Positions 42,651 to 52,597 of a stretch of 64,000 bases of DNA are shown here, piece by piece. The notes beneath the pieces are model-generated. The model was not told where the DNA came from, did no database searches, and saw nothing but the letters and a program-made list of their open reading frames with translations. Source of the DNA: Oscillospiraceae bacterium (GTDB taxonomy: Bacteria > Bacillota > Clostridia > Oscillospirales > Acutalibacteraceae). Position 1 is the first letter of the stretch. Each line of letters opens with the position of its first letter. A program made the translations under genes and the position numbers. The stretch spans positions 1 through 64,000 of the forward strand of contig SVPZ01000008.1 in assembly GCA_015065605.1 (NCBI GenBank), in the 5' to 3' direction.

Positions 42651-43535
42651 ATGTTCTTCGAAACCGTTATTTCAAAGTATTACGATAACGATAACACCAA
42701 AAGAATAATAGATGGCAGTAGAGAAAAAAGAGCAACTACAATAAGAATTAACACTCTTAAAACAGATAAACAAAGCATATTAAACTTGCTTGATGAATTA
42801 TCTGTTGATTATAAAGAAGTTGATTATAATATCAATGCGTTAATAATCCAAAATAACGAAGAACTAATACGGAATAGTGATAACTATAAAAACGGGGAGA
42901 TATATTTTCAAAGTCTATCTTCACAATTACCTCCAATACTGCTATCACCTTCCCATGATACCGATATTCTCGATATGTGCGCTGCACCCGGAGGAAAAAC
43001 CTCACAACTCGCCGCAATCACTCATAATAAGTGCAACATTACGGCTTGTGAGATGAATAAAATACGCGCCGAAAGACTTAAATACAATTTATCAAAATTA
43101 GGTGTTAAAGGTGCCAATGTTATGCTGACAGACGCCAGAAATATTGAAAGTTATTTTTCTTTCGATAAAATACTTTTAGATGCGCCTTGTTCCGGAAGCG
43201 GCACCTTAAATATAGAAAACCCAAAATCATTAGAAGGTTTTTCCGATGCGCTTATAAACAAGTGCGTTGCTGCACAAAAGAAGCTTCTTGATAAAGCAGT
43301 GTCCGTACTAAAAAAAGGCGGAGAAATTCTTTATTCCACTTGTTCGGTATTACCTGTCGAAAACGAAGAGATAGTTAAACCCATACTTGAAAAATACGAA
43401 CTAAAAACTGTAGAACTTGACCATAATATAGTAAAACATTTACCTTTACTCCCCTGCTCTTTAGAAAATGCGGTATGCGTCTGTCCAACAAAAGAATATG
43501 AAGGTTTTTTCCTTGTCAAAATAACAAAAAAGTAG
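42651..43535 (+). CDS. RsmB/NOP2-family RNA m5C methyltransferase
   Basis: A 294-aa SAM-dependent methyltransferase. The SAM motif DMCAAPGGKTSQLA, the motif IV LDAPCSGSGTL with one catalytic cysteine and the motif VI YSTCSVLPVENE with the other are intact. It lacks the NusB-like N-terminal domain of full RsmB and the extra C-terminal domain of RsmF, so the exact target base is open. The ATG at 42651 follows AAAGGAAGTGAT; a TTG 21 bases upstream is in the same frame but lies before the ribosome binding site. Confidence 0.85.
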   Translation: MFFETVISKYYDNDNTKRIIDGSREKRATTIRINTLKTDKQSILNLLDELSVDYKEVDYNINALIIQNNEELIRNSDNYKNGEIYFQSLSSQLPPILLSPSHDTDILDMCAAPGGKTSQLAAITHNKCNITACEMNKIRAERLKYNLSKLGVKGANVMLTDARNIESYFSFDKILLDAPCSGSGTLNIENPKSLEGFSDALINKCVAAQKKLLDKAVSVLKKGGEILYSTCSVLPVENEEIVKPILEKYELKTVELDHNIVKHLPLLPCSLENAVCVCPTKEYEGFFLVKITKK

Positions 43536-43557
43536 GCTAATCTGCCTACTTTTTTTA
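43528..43557. terminator. Bidirectional terminator overlapping a stop codon
   Basis: AGTAGGC (43531-43537) and GCCTACT (43544-43550) pair around TAATCT, with A and T runs on either side. The TAG stop of the methyltransferase gene lies in the first arm. Confidence 0.8.
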
Positions 43558-45213
43558 AATATCAAATTTAATTTTATTAATCTTGAATTTACTGTTTACT
43601 TCTGCATCGTAATCAACGTATGCACCGCAACCTTCACCATATAAAAGAAAAGCGTTGCGCATAACTCCAACTTTCTTTTTTGTACTTTCGTTCAATTCTA
43701 AACTCTTTTTAAACTTAGAAAGACGTTTGTCATCAACTTTAAGACATGAAGGTAATACGTTACTTTTAACAGAAGAAGCTACGTCGCAAATAAGAGCATC
43801 TCTGAGAAGGTTATTATCGCAACCAACAGCAAAAAAATTATAGATTTTGTCAACGTATTCGCTTAGTGAGCAAGACTCACATCCTGTAAACATTCCAAGC
43901 TGAGTCAAAGTATCAAACGGATTGCGACCTTGATCTTCAAAAATCAATTTGTTGGTATATGAGAATCTACCGCTGTTAACAAACCTCTCAAGCGCATTTT
44001 CACAAGCTTTGAGCATTTCAATATTATTGCGTGTCAGCCACGGGGTTGCAACAACTTCATAGGGAGGTTCATCAGAATATTCAAGAGGATATTTTTTATT
44101 ATCTTCTCGCATAGAAGCACCGTGAAGAAGTTTTAAGAAACCCAGTTGCAACATATCGGCTTTTAATATAAATGCAGTATTAAAACTATCTCTGAAAGAA
44201 TTGAAGTCCTCATATGGAAGACCGGCAATCAGGTCAATGTGAATATGAATATTCTTAAGAGAAATCAAGTGCAAAATATTCTCTTTAAGTTTTTCTACAT
44301 TCGTTTTTCGATTTACGGCTTCAAGGGTTCTTTCATTAAAACTTTGCATACCGATTTCGAACTGTATAGCACCTTTCGGAGCAGTTTTTAAAAGTTCAAA
44401 ATCTTCATTAATCAGCAGATCACCGGCAATTTCGAAATGAAAACAAATATTACTTGGAATGGTGTTACCGTAATTAGAAATTATAAACGAAAAAATCTCA
44501 TATGCGCGTTTTCGGTTTGCATTAAAAGTTCTATCAACGAACTTTATAATTTTGCTGCCGGAATTAGCAAGTGTTATTATATCCGATTTAGCTCTTTCGA
44601 TAGGAAAATACCTCACCCCACCACATCTGCCCGAAAGACAAAAGGCACATGAAAAAGGACAACCTCTGCTCGTTTCAATATATGAAATTCTCCCGTTAAG
44701 ACTTTTTAAATATTCGTCACCATAGGGGCACACGGGAACGTTTTTCGAAATATAAGGCTGTCCCAAAAAAACGGTGTCGTTATTACGGTACGATAAACCA
44801 TTTACTAAACTCAAATCTGTATCATTATAAAAAGCGTTTAAAAGTTCAGGAAAAGACTCTTCTCCCTCACCTGATAAAATAAAGTCCACAAATTTATTTT
44901 CACTTAAAATTTTGTCGGCGCAATAGGATACTTCGGGACCGCCTAAAACTATCTTTACGTTGTCATTTTTTAATTGTCTTGCAAGACTAAGAACTTTTTT
45001 AACGTTCCAAATGTAAACCGAAAAAGAAATTACGTCAGCCTTTTCGTTATCAATTCGATTTAAAACATCAATGACGTTTTCATTAATGGTTCCTTCTATT
45101 ACTTTTACTGAAATTCCACTATTACAGTTATACTTAGAAGCTTCTAACAGGTACCAAGGTGCGAGTGCTGAATGAATATACTGAGAAGTAAGTGATACGA
45201 TTAAAACTTTCAT
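43555..45213 (-). CDS. B12-binding radical SAM protein, DUF4080 type
   Basis: A 552-aa protein. An N-terminal cobalamin-binding-like Rossmann domain (about 1-140, VLGGPEVSYCADKIL) precedes a radical SAM domain with ETSRGCPFSCAFCLSG (CxxxCxxC, about 185), and a C-terminal DUF4080-like domain rich in aromatic residues. The reaction is unknown. It overlaps trmB by four bases, so they are co-expressed, perhaps as an RNA or tRNA modification pair; that is only suggested by position. Confidence 0.85.
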   Translation of the reverse strand: MKVLIVSLTSQYIHSALAPWYLLEASKYNCNSGISVKVIEGTINENVIDVLNRIDNEKADVISFSVYIWNVKKVLSLARQLKNDNVKIVLGGPEVSYCADKILSENKFVDFILSGEGEESFPELLNAFYNDTDLSLVNGLSYRNNDTVFLGQPYISKNVPVCPYGDEYLKSLNGRISYIETSRGCPFSCAFCLSGRCGGVRYFPIERAKSDIITLANSGSKIIKFVDRTFNANRKRAYEIFSFIISNYGNTIPSNICFHFEIAGDLLINEDFELLKTAPKGAIQFEIGMQSFNERTLEAVNRKTNVEKLKENILHLISLKNIHIHIDLIAGLPYEDFNSFRDSFNTAFILKADMLQLGFLKLLHGASMREDNKKYPLEYSDEPPYEVVATPWLTRNNIEMLKACENALERFVNSGRFSYTNKLIFEDQGRNPFDTLTQLGMFTGCESCSLSEYVDKIYNFFAVGCDNNLLRDALICDVASSVKSNVLPSCLKVDDKRLSKFKKSLELNESTKKKVGVMRNAFLLYGEGCGAYVDYDAEVNSKFKINKIKFDI

Positions 45214-45875
45214 TGCTTTAAGTACGCTTCAAGACGGTAAATTGGAAAACCGAGTGTAGAAAAACGTGCCTCATATTCGGTGACAATATTACCTTCAAAA
45301 TCACTGTTATGAAGATCTAAAGATATATTTTTTAGAGTAAAGCCGTATTCGCTCAAATTTTCTATTGAAAATTCGAAAAAACCTCTGTTATCAGTTTTTT
45401 GATGAATTTCAGCCGAATAATCCATAATTTTTTCATAAATTGCCAAGAAATGAGGAGCAGTTAATCTATGAGATGCATAAGCTTTCTTTGGAAAAGGACA
45501 AGAAAAATTAAGATAAATACGAGAAATTGAATTATCAGCTATATATTTAGGCAGATACTCAGCACCGCACTTCAAAAAATATACGTTTTTAAGATCTTTA
45601 CATTTTTCGCAAGCGGTGACAATAACGTTAGAACTTTTTTCAACAGCGAGATAGTTGATATTTGGATTTAATTTTGCAATTTCGTAAACAAACTGACCTT
45701 TACCGCACCCAACTTCTAAATGAACGGGATTATCGTTGCCAAATAATTCACTAAAATTAATGTATTCAGGGTTAACAGCTGCATTTCTATAATCTCTGTC
45801 ATCTGTATATTTTATTAACAAATTATTGCAAGAAAGCAATTTATCTTCCAAGTTTTTCTTTTTTCTCATTCTCAT
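45210..45875 (-). CDS. trmB: tRNA (guanine-N7-)-methyltransferase
   Basis: A 221-aa enzyme that methylates G46 of tRNA. The SAM motif LEVGCGKGQF, the AVEKSSNV segment and the signature around IYLNFSCPFPKKAYASHRLTAPHFL (usually NFPDPWPKKRHxKRRLxxxxFL) are visible. The Asp-Pro-Trp of the usual signature reads Ser-Cys-Pro-Phe here. Length is normal. Two ATGs lie close together (45875 and 45869); GAGAGG suits the first or second about equally. Confidence 0.9.
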   Translation of the reverse strand: MRMRKKKNLEDKLLSCNNLLIKYTDDRDYRNAAVNPEYINFSELFGNDNPVHLEVGCGKGQFVYEIAKLNPNINYLAVEKSSNVIVTACEKCKDLKNVYFLKCGAEYLPKYIADNSISRIYLNFSCPFPKKAYASHRLTAPHFLAIYEKIMDYSAEIHQKTDNRGFFEFSIENLSEYGFTLKNISLDLHNSDFEGNIVTEYEARFSTLGFPIYRLEAYLKQ

Positions 45876-45892
45876 AATTAAATACCTCTCAA

Positions 45893-45922
45893 TTAAAAGA
45901 CAGTCTATTGACTGTCTTTTTT
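45893..45922 (-). terminator. Terminator after the polysaccharide cluster
   Basis: AAAAGACAGTC (45895-45905) and GACTGTCTTTT (45910-45920) form an 11-bp perfect stem around TATT. It overlaps the last codons of the glycosyltransferase at 45905-46834 and separates the cluster from trmB. Confidence 0.8.
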
Positions 45923-46834
45923 ATCGCTTTTTGTAGTTGAAGATATTATGTATTTAGGTCTTCCTTTTATTTCTTCGTAAATACGTGCGATATAATAACC
46001 GATAATGCCTAGACTAATCATAATTATACTACCTATAAAAATAGTAATGATTATAACGGTTGTCATACCTTCTATTGCTCTACCGATAATTTTATCAATA
46101 AGAGCCCAAACACCGAAAACACAAGTCACAATAAGCATAACAATGCCAAGAATGGTTACTATTTGCATCGGTGCTGTAGAGAAAGACGAAATATTTGAAA
46201 TAGCATATTTTAAAAGACCTTTGGTGGACCATTTTGACTGTCCGTCAATACGCTGAGCAACACTATACTCAACTGTTGCTTTTTTATATCCAACCCAAAA
46301 CGATATTGCACGGAAAAATCCTCTTTCAGGCATCCTGTTAATCACGTCAATAACCTTTCGATCTAAAAGTTTAAAGTCGGAAGAATTAGCCATATCAAAA
46401 CCCGCCATGCGACTAATAACAGAATAAAATAGTTTTGCTCCTAAACCGTGCAAGCGATTTTCTTTACCTCTTTCGCTTTTAATTCCTTCGACTATTTCAT
46501 AGCCTTGTTCCCACAAGCGGTACATTTCGATTATCTTTTCGGGAGGATGTTGAAGGTCGCAGTCTATAACTACAGCGCAATCTCCCGAAGCGGAACCAAG
46601 TCCTGCAGAAATAGCAGCTTCTTTTCCAAAATTTCTAGAGAAATGTAAACCTATGATATTATCATTAGTTTTTGAGAGTGAGGAAATCACTTCATACGTA
46701 TTGTCGCTTGACCCATCATCAACAAATATAAATTCGCCATCAATACCGTTATCATTAAGCAAAGAATTTATGGTATTGTAGGCACGTATTATACATTTTT
46801 CTTCATTATATGAAGGAAGTATTATTGATAACAT
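45905..46834 (-). CDS. GtrB/YfdH-type polyprenyl-phosphate glycosyltransferase (GT2)
   Basis: A 309-aa GT2 enzyme with two C-terminal membrane helices (about 228-250 and 263-288). Motifs: LPSYNEEKCI, FVDDGSSDNT, the DxD-like VIDCDLQHPPE and SSDFKLLDRK. Proteins of this shape transfer a sugar from a nucleotide donor to undecaprenyl phosphate for use by GtrII-type membrane transferases that modify surface polymers. A GtrII-like protein is encoded at 61127-62677 in the same cluster, which makes a functional pair plausible. It is the last gene before the terminator. Confidence 0.87.
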   Translation of the reverse strand: MLSIILPSYNEEKCIIRAYNTINSLLNDNGIDGEFIFVDDGSSDNTYEVISSLSKTNDNIIGLHFSRNFGKEAAISAGLGSASGDCAVVIDCDLQHPPEKIIEMYRLWEQGYEIVEGIKSERGKENRLHGLGAKLFYSVISRMAGFDMANSSDFKLLDRKVIDVINRMPERGFFRAISFWVGYKKATVEYSVAQRIDGQSKWSTKGLLKYAISNISSFSTAPMQIVTILGIVMLIVTCVFGVWALIDKIIGRAIEGMTTVIIITIFIGSIIMISLGIIGYYIARIYEEIKGRPKYIISSTTKSDKKDSQ

Positions 46835-46849
46835 TAAAAAATCCCCTAA

Positions 46850-48217
46850 CTATTTTTCGAACAATGATTCAAGTTGTGTAACAGGCATCGGTCTATAAAA
46901 ATAATAACCCTGCATTATGTCACAACCTGCAGCAACAACATTTCTTTTATGTTGTTCAGTTTCAATTCCCTCGCACAACGTTTTAAAACCTAAATCATGA
47001 GCGGTTCTAATGATATTTTTAAGAATGGCAAAACCTGTGTCGTTATCGGCATTTTGAGTAATGGATTTATCAATTTTTACAATATCAATATCAAAATCCG
47101 CCAAATCCCTAAAATTAGTATAGCCTTTACCAAAATCGTCAAGTAGAATTAAAATCCCTTTTTCTTTAAGACGAAGCAGGTTTTTTGTCATTATTGATTT
47201 TTCGGTTTTACTCAAACTCTTATCTTCAAGTATTTCTACCGCAATACAGGAATAATCAATGTTATATTTTTCAATAATGTCGATTATATTTTGTGATAAA
47301 TTTTCATCACATAGAGTGAAACGCGAAAAATTAATAGTAAACAAATTTTTCATTCGTTTTTCTTTGTCGTTTGAAATCCATTTGCAGTTTTTTTCGAAAA
47401 TATAATAATCAAATTTTTGATTCAAACCGACGTTATTAACAGCAGATAAGAAAACTCGAGGCGACAAAATGCCTTCTGTAGAAGAATTTAGTCTGGAAAG
47501 AACTTCAGCACCAATAATTTTATCAGTTTTTGCATCTATAACAGGTTGATATTCAAGGAAAAATCTGTTGTTATCAATTTCATTTTCTATATTATTTTCA
47601 ATTTTAAGTTTTCTTTCAAATTCTTTTCCGTTAGCACTGTCCCACATGCTGTATATTTCATTCTTATCTACAGCCATACTTAAAGCCTGCTTGGCTCTCA
47701 AAAGTGCCGTATTAAACGAAACGTCAGCCGAACCTGTAACATGACAACCGAAATTTATACGTATAACGTTAACTGCATCGTTCTCTTGAAAAACTTCAGA
47801 CAATTCCGCAAAACAGTTTTGAATTTTTTCTTCGGCTTCGTCAGCCGTAAAATCAGTTAAAGCAACGAAATTTTCTTTATCGTAAATAGAAATCAAGTTT
47901 TCAGGTTCTAATCCAAAGTACATCAGCAAAACTTTTTGAATCATTTCATAAATTCGGTTAGCTTTCGATTCCGAATAAAGTCGTGAAAAATTTTCAAGAG
48001 AAACAGAAATATAAATCAGACATCTGTTTTTTCGCGCTACACCGAATTTGTCGAAATCATTTCCAAGCTTACTAAAACTACAAAAACCGTTCTTGCCGGT
48101 TCCTTTTGCAGTTTTTACAGATTTCATGGTAAAAAACAATCCAATAATGCCCATTACAAAGCAGATTATTACGAGAGATGTAATTATGACGTAAGGATAT
48201 TCAAAAAAACGCATCAT
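46850..48217 (-). CDS. Membrane-anchored EAL-domain protein with a degenerate GGDEF-like domain
   Basis: A 455-aa protein. An N-terminal membrane helix (about 9-31) is followed by a degenerate GGDEF-like domain (about 65-195) in which the signature is replaced by YDKENF, and by a full EAL domain (about 205-450). EAL catalytic and metal residues are present: AEVLSR (238-242), TINFSR, VEILED, LLDDFGKG (360-361 Asp pair), VKIDKS, CEGIETEQ and QGYYFYRP. It should therefore hydrolyse c-di-GMP to pGpG, acting next to the polysaccharide proteins in the membrane. It follows three GT2 genes, 10 bases after the first. Confidence 0.85.
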   Translation of the reverse strand: MMRFFEYPYVIITSLVIICFVMGIIGLFFTMKSVKTAKGTGKNGFCSFSKLGNDFDKFGVARKNRCLIYISVSLENFSRLYSESKANRIYEMIQKVLLMYFGLEPENLISIYDKENFVALTDFTADEAEEKIQNCFAELSEVFQENDAVNVIRINFGCHVTGSADVSFNTALLRAKQALSMAVDKNEIYSMWDSANGKEFERKLKIENNIENEIDNNRFFLEYQPVIDAKTDKIIGAEVLSRLNSSTEGILSPRVFLSAVNNVGLNQKFDYYIFEKNCKWISNDKEKRMKNLFTINFSRFTLCDENLSQNIIDIIEKYNIDYSCIAVEILEDKSLSKTEKSIMTKNLLRLKEKGILILLDDFGKGYTNFRDLADFDIDIVKIDKSITQNADNDTGFAILKNIIRTAHDLGFKTLCEGIETEQHKRNVVAAGCDIMQGYYFYRPMPVTQLESLFEK

Positions 48218-48227
48218 TTAACTCCTG

Positions 48228-49295
48228 TTACAATTTTTCAAAAATAGGAAATTCATTACTACCTGCGGTTCTGACAAGACCCATTTTATCAGCAACTTCA
48301 ATACATTTAGTAACGTCTGATTTTGCTAATTTTTTTCTTCTAAGAACCTCTTTAATTATAAAGAACGGATTAAAAGTCATCAGTGCCTTTAAAAGTTCCA
48401 ACTTAGAAATTCCACGTCTTTTATACTCTGCTAAAATCTCAAAAAGAGCATAGTTAACAGTGGATTTGTCAAAGTTATCAGCAGTATGTTTCTTTAACCA
48501 TTTAGAATACTTTATAAACTCAGAAACTATGGTATCCTCTCTAAAATAAATACCGTTTATGTAAAACTTCTGCATTTCATCATCCATAACAGAAGCAACA
48601 TTACTGTAATATATATTTTGAATTTTAAGAACCTCTGTATGTTGACGTTCGAGCGTAGTGTTTGTAATTTGTTTATCGTGTAGTCGATAAATCAACAAAA
48701 CTTCGGGAAGAATTTCAATTTTTATATCATTCATAGCCATTCTTGTCCAGAGTTCGAGATCCTCAGTACAAGTAAGCGAAGTGTCGTAATTAAATTTCTT
48801 CATTACTTCTGCCTTAGCAAAAACGCCGGGATGAAGTATAGGATTAGACACAAGCAGCATTGTGTGAAGTGCTTCGTTATCACATCTGCCACCACATCCA
48901 CCCGATGCATATACTCCGTTTTTAAGGGTCATAAACCTACAAGACGAAAGGTCAACGTCATCGTTTTCTTCCATAAACTTATATTGTTTCTCAAGTCTAT
49001 TTGGCAAACAAATATCGTCGGCATCCATTCTGGCAATATACTTACCTTCACTAATAGAAATGGCTTTATTAAGTGAAGCAGGAAGTTTTAAATTAACTTC
49101 GTTTGTATGTACCTTAATTCTTTTGTCTTTATTGGCAAAAACAGACAATATTTCAGGGGTTGAATCTTTAGAACAATCATTAATAACTATTAGTTCCCAG
49201 TTTGTGAAGGTCTGATTTATAATACTTTCGATGGTTTCCGCAAGATATTCCTCACCGTTATATACGCTCATAATAACCGATATATCGGGTTTCAT
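48228..49295 (-). CDS. Glycosyltransferase, GT2 family
   Basis: A 355-aa GT-A enzyme. The N-terminal VIMSVYNGEEYLAETIESI, the nucleotide-binding VINDCSKDST and the DADD metal motif (ARMDADDICLPNR) are clear, with a SNPILHPGVFAK acceptor-side segment. The C-terminal 130 residues are helical and lack membrane spans. Donor and linkage cannot be told. It lies four bases after the upstream GT2. Confidence 0.88.
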   Translation of the reverse strand: MKPDISVIMSVYNGEEYLAETIESIINQTFTNWELIVINDCSKDSTPEILSVFANKDKRIKVHTNEVNLKLPASLNKAISISEGKYIARMDADDICLPNRLEKQYKFMEENDDVDLSSCRFMTLKNGVYASGGCGGRCDNEALHTMLLVSNPILHPGVFAKAEVMKKFNYDTSLTCTEDLELWTRMAMNDIKIEILPEVLLIYRLHDKQITNTTLERQHTEVLKIQNIYYSNVASVMDDEMQKFYINGIYFREDTIVSEFIKYSKWLKKHTADNFDKSTVNYALFEILAEYKRRGISKLELLKALMTFNPFFIIKEVLRRKKLAKSDVTKCIEVADKMGLVRTAGSNEFPIFEKL

Positions 49296-49299
49296 AGTT

Positions 49300-50319
49300 T
49301 CAACTCCTTTTCAAAAGATTCTTTATAAACTTACTGATCCTCAAAAAGCAAAACGCCGAATTATATAACTTTATTTTCATCAAAAATATAGATATTTTGC
49401 TTTTAAGCGATATTTTATCAAATACAGCGAATTTAATGTGGTCGGAATGAATTGAATTTAAAATACAACTTTTAATTTTTTTTATACTTTTACGATAATT
49501 GCCTTCAGCGGCTGAAGCCAACACCGCAAAACACATAAAACACGAATATCTGTGCAACTGTTCTTCAAAATCGTTTATCATAGACGTATTGTTTTTGGAT
49601 AATTCGTTTATAACGTTTTCTAAAAGCAAAATCTGCTTTGTATTAAATTCTTTTGACATGGAATTGTCTCTTACGTTATAAAGATAAGACGCCTTTTTGC
49701 TTATATATATGCTCTCAGCATTAATAACACAAGGAAATGAACAGCATAGATCTTCTCCAAGCGAAATTTTTTCATCTACGGCTAATTGCAATGGAGCAAG
49801 TAATTTTCTTTTTATCGCTTTTCCGGAAAGATAAAAAGAGAGGTGGTTCATATTTTTATCCATTAAAATCATAGGATAAAGTTTTTCTATTATATCGTCT
49901 TTAGAATAAAAGCCTTCTTCAACACAATCATCGGTAACTTTTACCACTTTGCCGTTTTTAACCCAATTATATGCAAAGGTCACTATATCACAATTAGTTT
50001 CTTTGATTTTATTATAAGCAAATTCCAACGTATCTGTTTCTATAAGATCATCTGAATCAAGATTATATACGTATTCACCTGAAGCTTGTTTAATACCTTC
50101 CCTACGTGCGCTCGCAAGACCACCGTTTTCTTTATGTATAACCTTTATTCTATTGTCTTTTGCAGCATATTCATCACAAATTAACGGACAATTATCGGGT
50201 GAACCGTCATCTACGAGAATTAATTCAAAGTCATCAAACGTTTGATTCAAAACACTTTTAATACAATCATGCAAATATTCTTCCACGTTGTAAACGGGTA
50301 CTATAACTGAAAAAAACAT
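49300..50319 (-). CDS. Glycosyltransferase, GT2 family
   Basis: A 339-aa GT-A enzyme with VIVPVYNVEEYLHDCI, ILVDDGSPDNCP and NLDSDD. A longer frame opens upstream in the preceding gene, but AGGTGAT lies just before the ATG at 50319 and the protein then begins with the usual GT2 strand. It resembles its upstream neighbour (50328-51386) closely at the N-terminus, so the two may be old duplicates. Confidence 0.88.
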   Translation of the reverse strand: MFFSVIVPVYNVEEYLHDCIKSVLNQTFDDFELILVDDGSPDNCPLICDEYAAKDNRIKVIHKENGGLASARREGIKQASGEYVYNLDSDDLIETDTLEFAYNKIKETNCDIVTFAYNWVKNGKVVKVTDDCVEEGFYSKDDIIEKLYPMILMDKNMNHLSFYLSGKAIKRKLLAPLQLAVDEKISLGEDLCCSFPCVINAESIYISKKASYLYNVRDNSMSKEFNTKQILLLENVINELSKNNTSMINDFEEQLHRYSCFMCFAVLASAAEGNYRKSIKKIKSCILNSIHSDHIKFAVFDKISLKSKISIFLMKIKLYNSAFCFLRISKFIKNLLKRS

Positions 50320-50327
50320 AAAATCAC

Positions 50328-51386
50328 CTATTTGCTTCTGATGTTTACCAATAACCTTAATAATCTGTAAAATTTGCATTTAATACAATATGCAAACAAA
50401 CGTTGTTTAAAAGGCAACGTACTTAATGGATATTCCTTAAAAACCCTGACAGTTAAACTATGACTACATATAACTGCAAGTCTTTCCTTTAAGTTTGAAA
50501 AAGAACTATTTGTTTCGCTTGAATGCATAATTTCTTGCGAACATATCACCCTACACATCGCTTGCCAAAATCGGTCGATATAAATTTGATATATATTGCT
50601 TTCGATATCTTTTTTAAAGCGTCGCTCGACCTCATTAACAAAAACAAGACTTTTTTCAAATCTATCGATTTTATACGATTTTGAAATTGATTGACCGTTT
50701 CTGCAGTAATTGTAAAACGCTTCTTTTACTCCGACTGCCCGTTTTATACATGAAATATAATCAACCATAAAAAGAGCATCCTCTGAAAGCATTTCGCGTT
50801 CCGAAACAAAAGAAAGATTGTTCTCTTCAATAATGCTTCTCTTGAAGAGATTTTTCCAAATGCTCATTCCATACTTACTGTCATCTTTATCACTTGGCAA
50901 AGAACCAATAATTCCCATTCTGAGTTTTTTTAGTTCATCTTCAGACTCAAAACAAGTATCGTTCTCGAAATAATTTTTTAAAACACAGTCACCTTGTTGA
51001 CTGAACATATTTCCATCAACGAACTTTACACCGGATAAAACAAGATCGGCATTATATTGCTCCGCTTTAGCACATAAAACCTCAAACATTTCAGGATCAA
51101 CGTAATCATCGGAATCCACAAATCCTATATAAGTACCTGAAGCTATTTTTAAAGCAGAATTTCTGGCTAAACCTGCGCCCTCGTTTTCTTTATGTATAAC
51201 TTTGATTCTTGAGTCTTCATTTTCCGCATTTTTGCATATCCTAAGAGAAGAATCGGTAGATGAATCGTCAACAAGAATTATTTCAATATTCTTAAGAGTT
51301 TGCGCTTTTAAAGAGCTAATACATCTATCTATATATTGTTCAACGTTATATACAGGTATAATAATACTCACTTTAGGATGCGACAA
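50328..51386 (-). CDS. Glycosyltransferase, GT2 family
   Basis: A 352-aa GT-A enzyme: SIIIPVYNVEQYIDRCISS, ILVDDSSTDS, GFVDSDDYVDPEM. The frame could begin at a GTG at 51395, but this codon is part of the AAGAGGTG ribosome binding site; the TTG at 51386, 8 bases after AAGAGG, fits better. It lies five bases after the GT4 gene. Confidence 0.88.
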   Translation of the reverse strand: MSHPKVSIIIPVYNVEQYIDRCISSLKAQTLKNIEIILVDDSSTDSSLRICKNAENEDSRIKVIHKENEGAGLARNSALKIASGTYIGFVDSDDYVDPEMFEVLCAKAEQYNADLVLSGVKFVDGNMFSQQGDCVLKNYFENDTCFESEDELKKLRMGIIGSLPSDKDDSKYGMSIWKNLFKRSIIEENNLSFVSEREMLSEDALFMVDYISCIKRAVGVKEAFYNYCRNGQSISKSYKIDRFEKSLVFVNEVERRFKKDIESNIYQIYIDRFWQAMCRVICSQEIMHSSETNSSFSNLKERLAVICSHSLTVRVFKEYPLSTLPFKQRLFAYCIKCKFYRLLRLLVNIRSK

Positions 51387-51391
51387 CGTTT

Positions 51392-52597
51392 TCACCTCTT
51401 AACTAATTTTTTGTATTCCTGAACCAAAATTTCACAATAGCTTTCAACACTTAAAATATTATTTATTTCGTTTGCGCAGTTATTTTTCAAATTATTATAA
51501 TAATCAACATTTTCTACTGTATCTTTGATTTTCTCAGCAATGCCTTCAGGAGTAGGCTCACTAACCAAAGTGCCGGTAATTCCATCCTTAACCAATTCTG
51601 CCATACCGCCGTAATTCATGGTGACAACAGGAACTCCCAAAGAATGAGCCTCTAAAATTGATAAGGGACAATTTTCAAAACACACAGAAGGCAGAAGCAA
51701 AACTTTTGCTTTACCCATAACTTCTACGAGTTTTTCACCAGTTAAAAATCCCGCCAGTTTGATATTATCGATGCCTTTAAGCATATCTTCATCGGGACCG
51801 CTGCCTGCTATCAAAAAATTATAATCAGGCAAAAGTTTTGCAGTTTCGGCAATATTTTCTATTCCCTTTTCTTTTGAAAGACGTCCAACGAATAAAATAT
51901 AATCATCATTATTAAATTTATTAGAAAACTTATCTTTGTCTATAAAATTATGAATAGTTTTAGTTTTACCGCTGTAAAAACTCTTGGCTCCAAGTAATTT
52001 GTTCTCAAGAAAATAACTTGGGCATACGAACAAATCTACCTTTTTGTAGGTTTTAAAAAATGAATAAAGCTTCGCTTCGATAACGCCTAAAATACTCTTA
52101 ACTCGCGAAGAATGAATGCACTTATTTTTAACGCAATTAATTAATGAACCGTTAATACACTTTTCACAAGTTGTATTTTTTTCAAAATTATATAAAAGGT
52201 GATTAGGGCATATCATTTGAAAATCGTGAACTGTTTGAACAAGCGGTATCCCCTTCTTTTTAACACCGTAAATGATAGATGGAGTAAGTTGAAAATTAAT
52301 ATTGTTCATATGGACAATATCGGGTTTAAATTCATCAATAACCCGCATAATTTTCTTTCTGGCCTCAAAAGAGTAAATGATTTTAAAAGGATATAAAAAA
52401 CGACTCAATCCTTTTGAATGAAAATCCATATTTTGAGTATATAATCCTGCAGAGTTACCTACGGTATTTTTTTCATCATACATACCAAAATACTCTACTT
52501 CGTGGCCAAGTCTTTTCAGATGCTCACCAAGATAAAGCATATAACTTTCGCTACCGCCTCTGGGATATAAAAATTTATTTACCATCAAAATTTTCAT
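51392..52597 (-). CDS. Glycosyltransferase, GT4 family
   Basis: A 401-aa GT-B enzyme. The N-terminal MVNKFLYPRGGSESY acceptor-side loop and the C-terminal donor site with LFVGRLSKEKGIEN and PSVCFENCPLSILEAHSLGVPVV (the E-x7-E motif) are visible. An unusual middle insertion has six cysteines (CPNHLLYN, CEKCINGSLINC, KNKC, about 130-155), which is common in a subgroup of GT4 enzymes and may bind a metal. It overlaps the Wzy-like gene by four bases. Confidence 0.88.
   Translation of the reverse strand: MKILMVNKFLYPRGGSESYMLYLGEHLKRLGHEVEYFGMYDEKNTVGNSAGLYTQNMDFHSKGLSRFLYPFKIIYSFEARKKIMRVIDEFKPDIVHMNNINFQLTPSIIYGVKKKGIPLVQTVHDFQMICPNHLLYNFEKNTTCEKCINGSLINCVKNKCIHSSRVKSILGVIEAKLYSFFKTYKKVDLFVCPSYFLENKLLGAKSFYSGKTKTIHNFIDKDKFSNKFNNDDYILFVGRLSKEKGIENIAETAKLLPDYNFLIAGSGPDEDMLKGIDNIKLAGFLTGEKLVEVMGKAKVLLLPSVCFENCPLSILEAHSLGVPVVTMNYGGMAELVKDGITGTLVSEPTPEGIAEKIKDTVENVDYYNNLKNNCANEINNILSVESYCEILVQEYKKLVKR

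Noticed and set aside
49300..51386. Recent tandem duplication of GT2 genes
   Set aside because: The two proteins share family motifs at the N-terminus but differ clearly in the rest, so this is not a recent copy.
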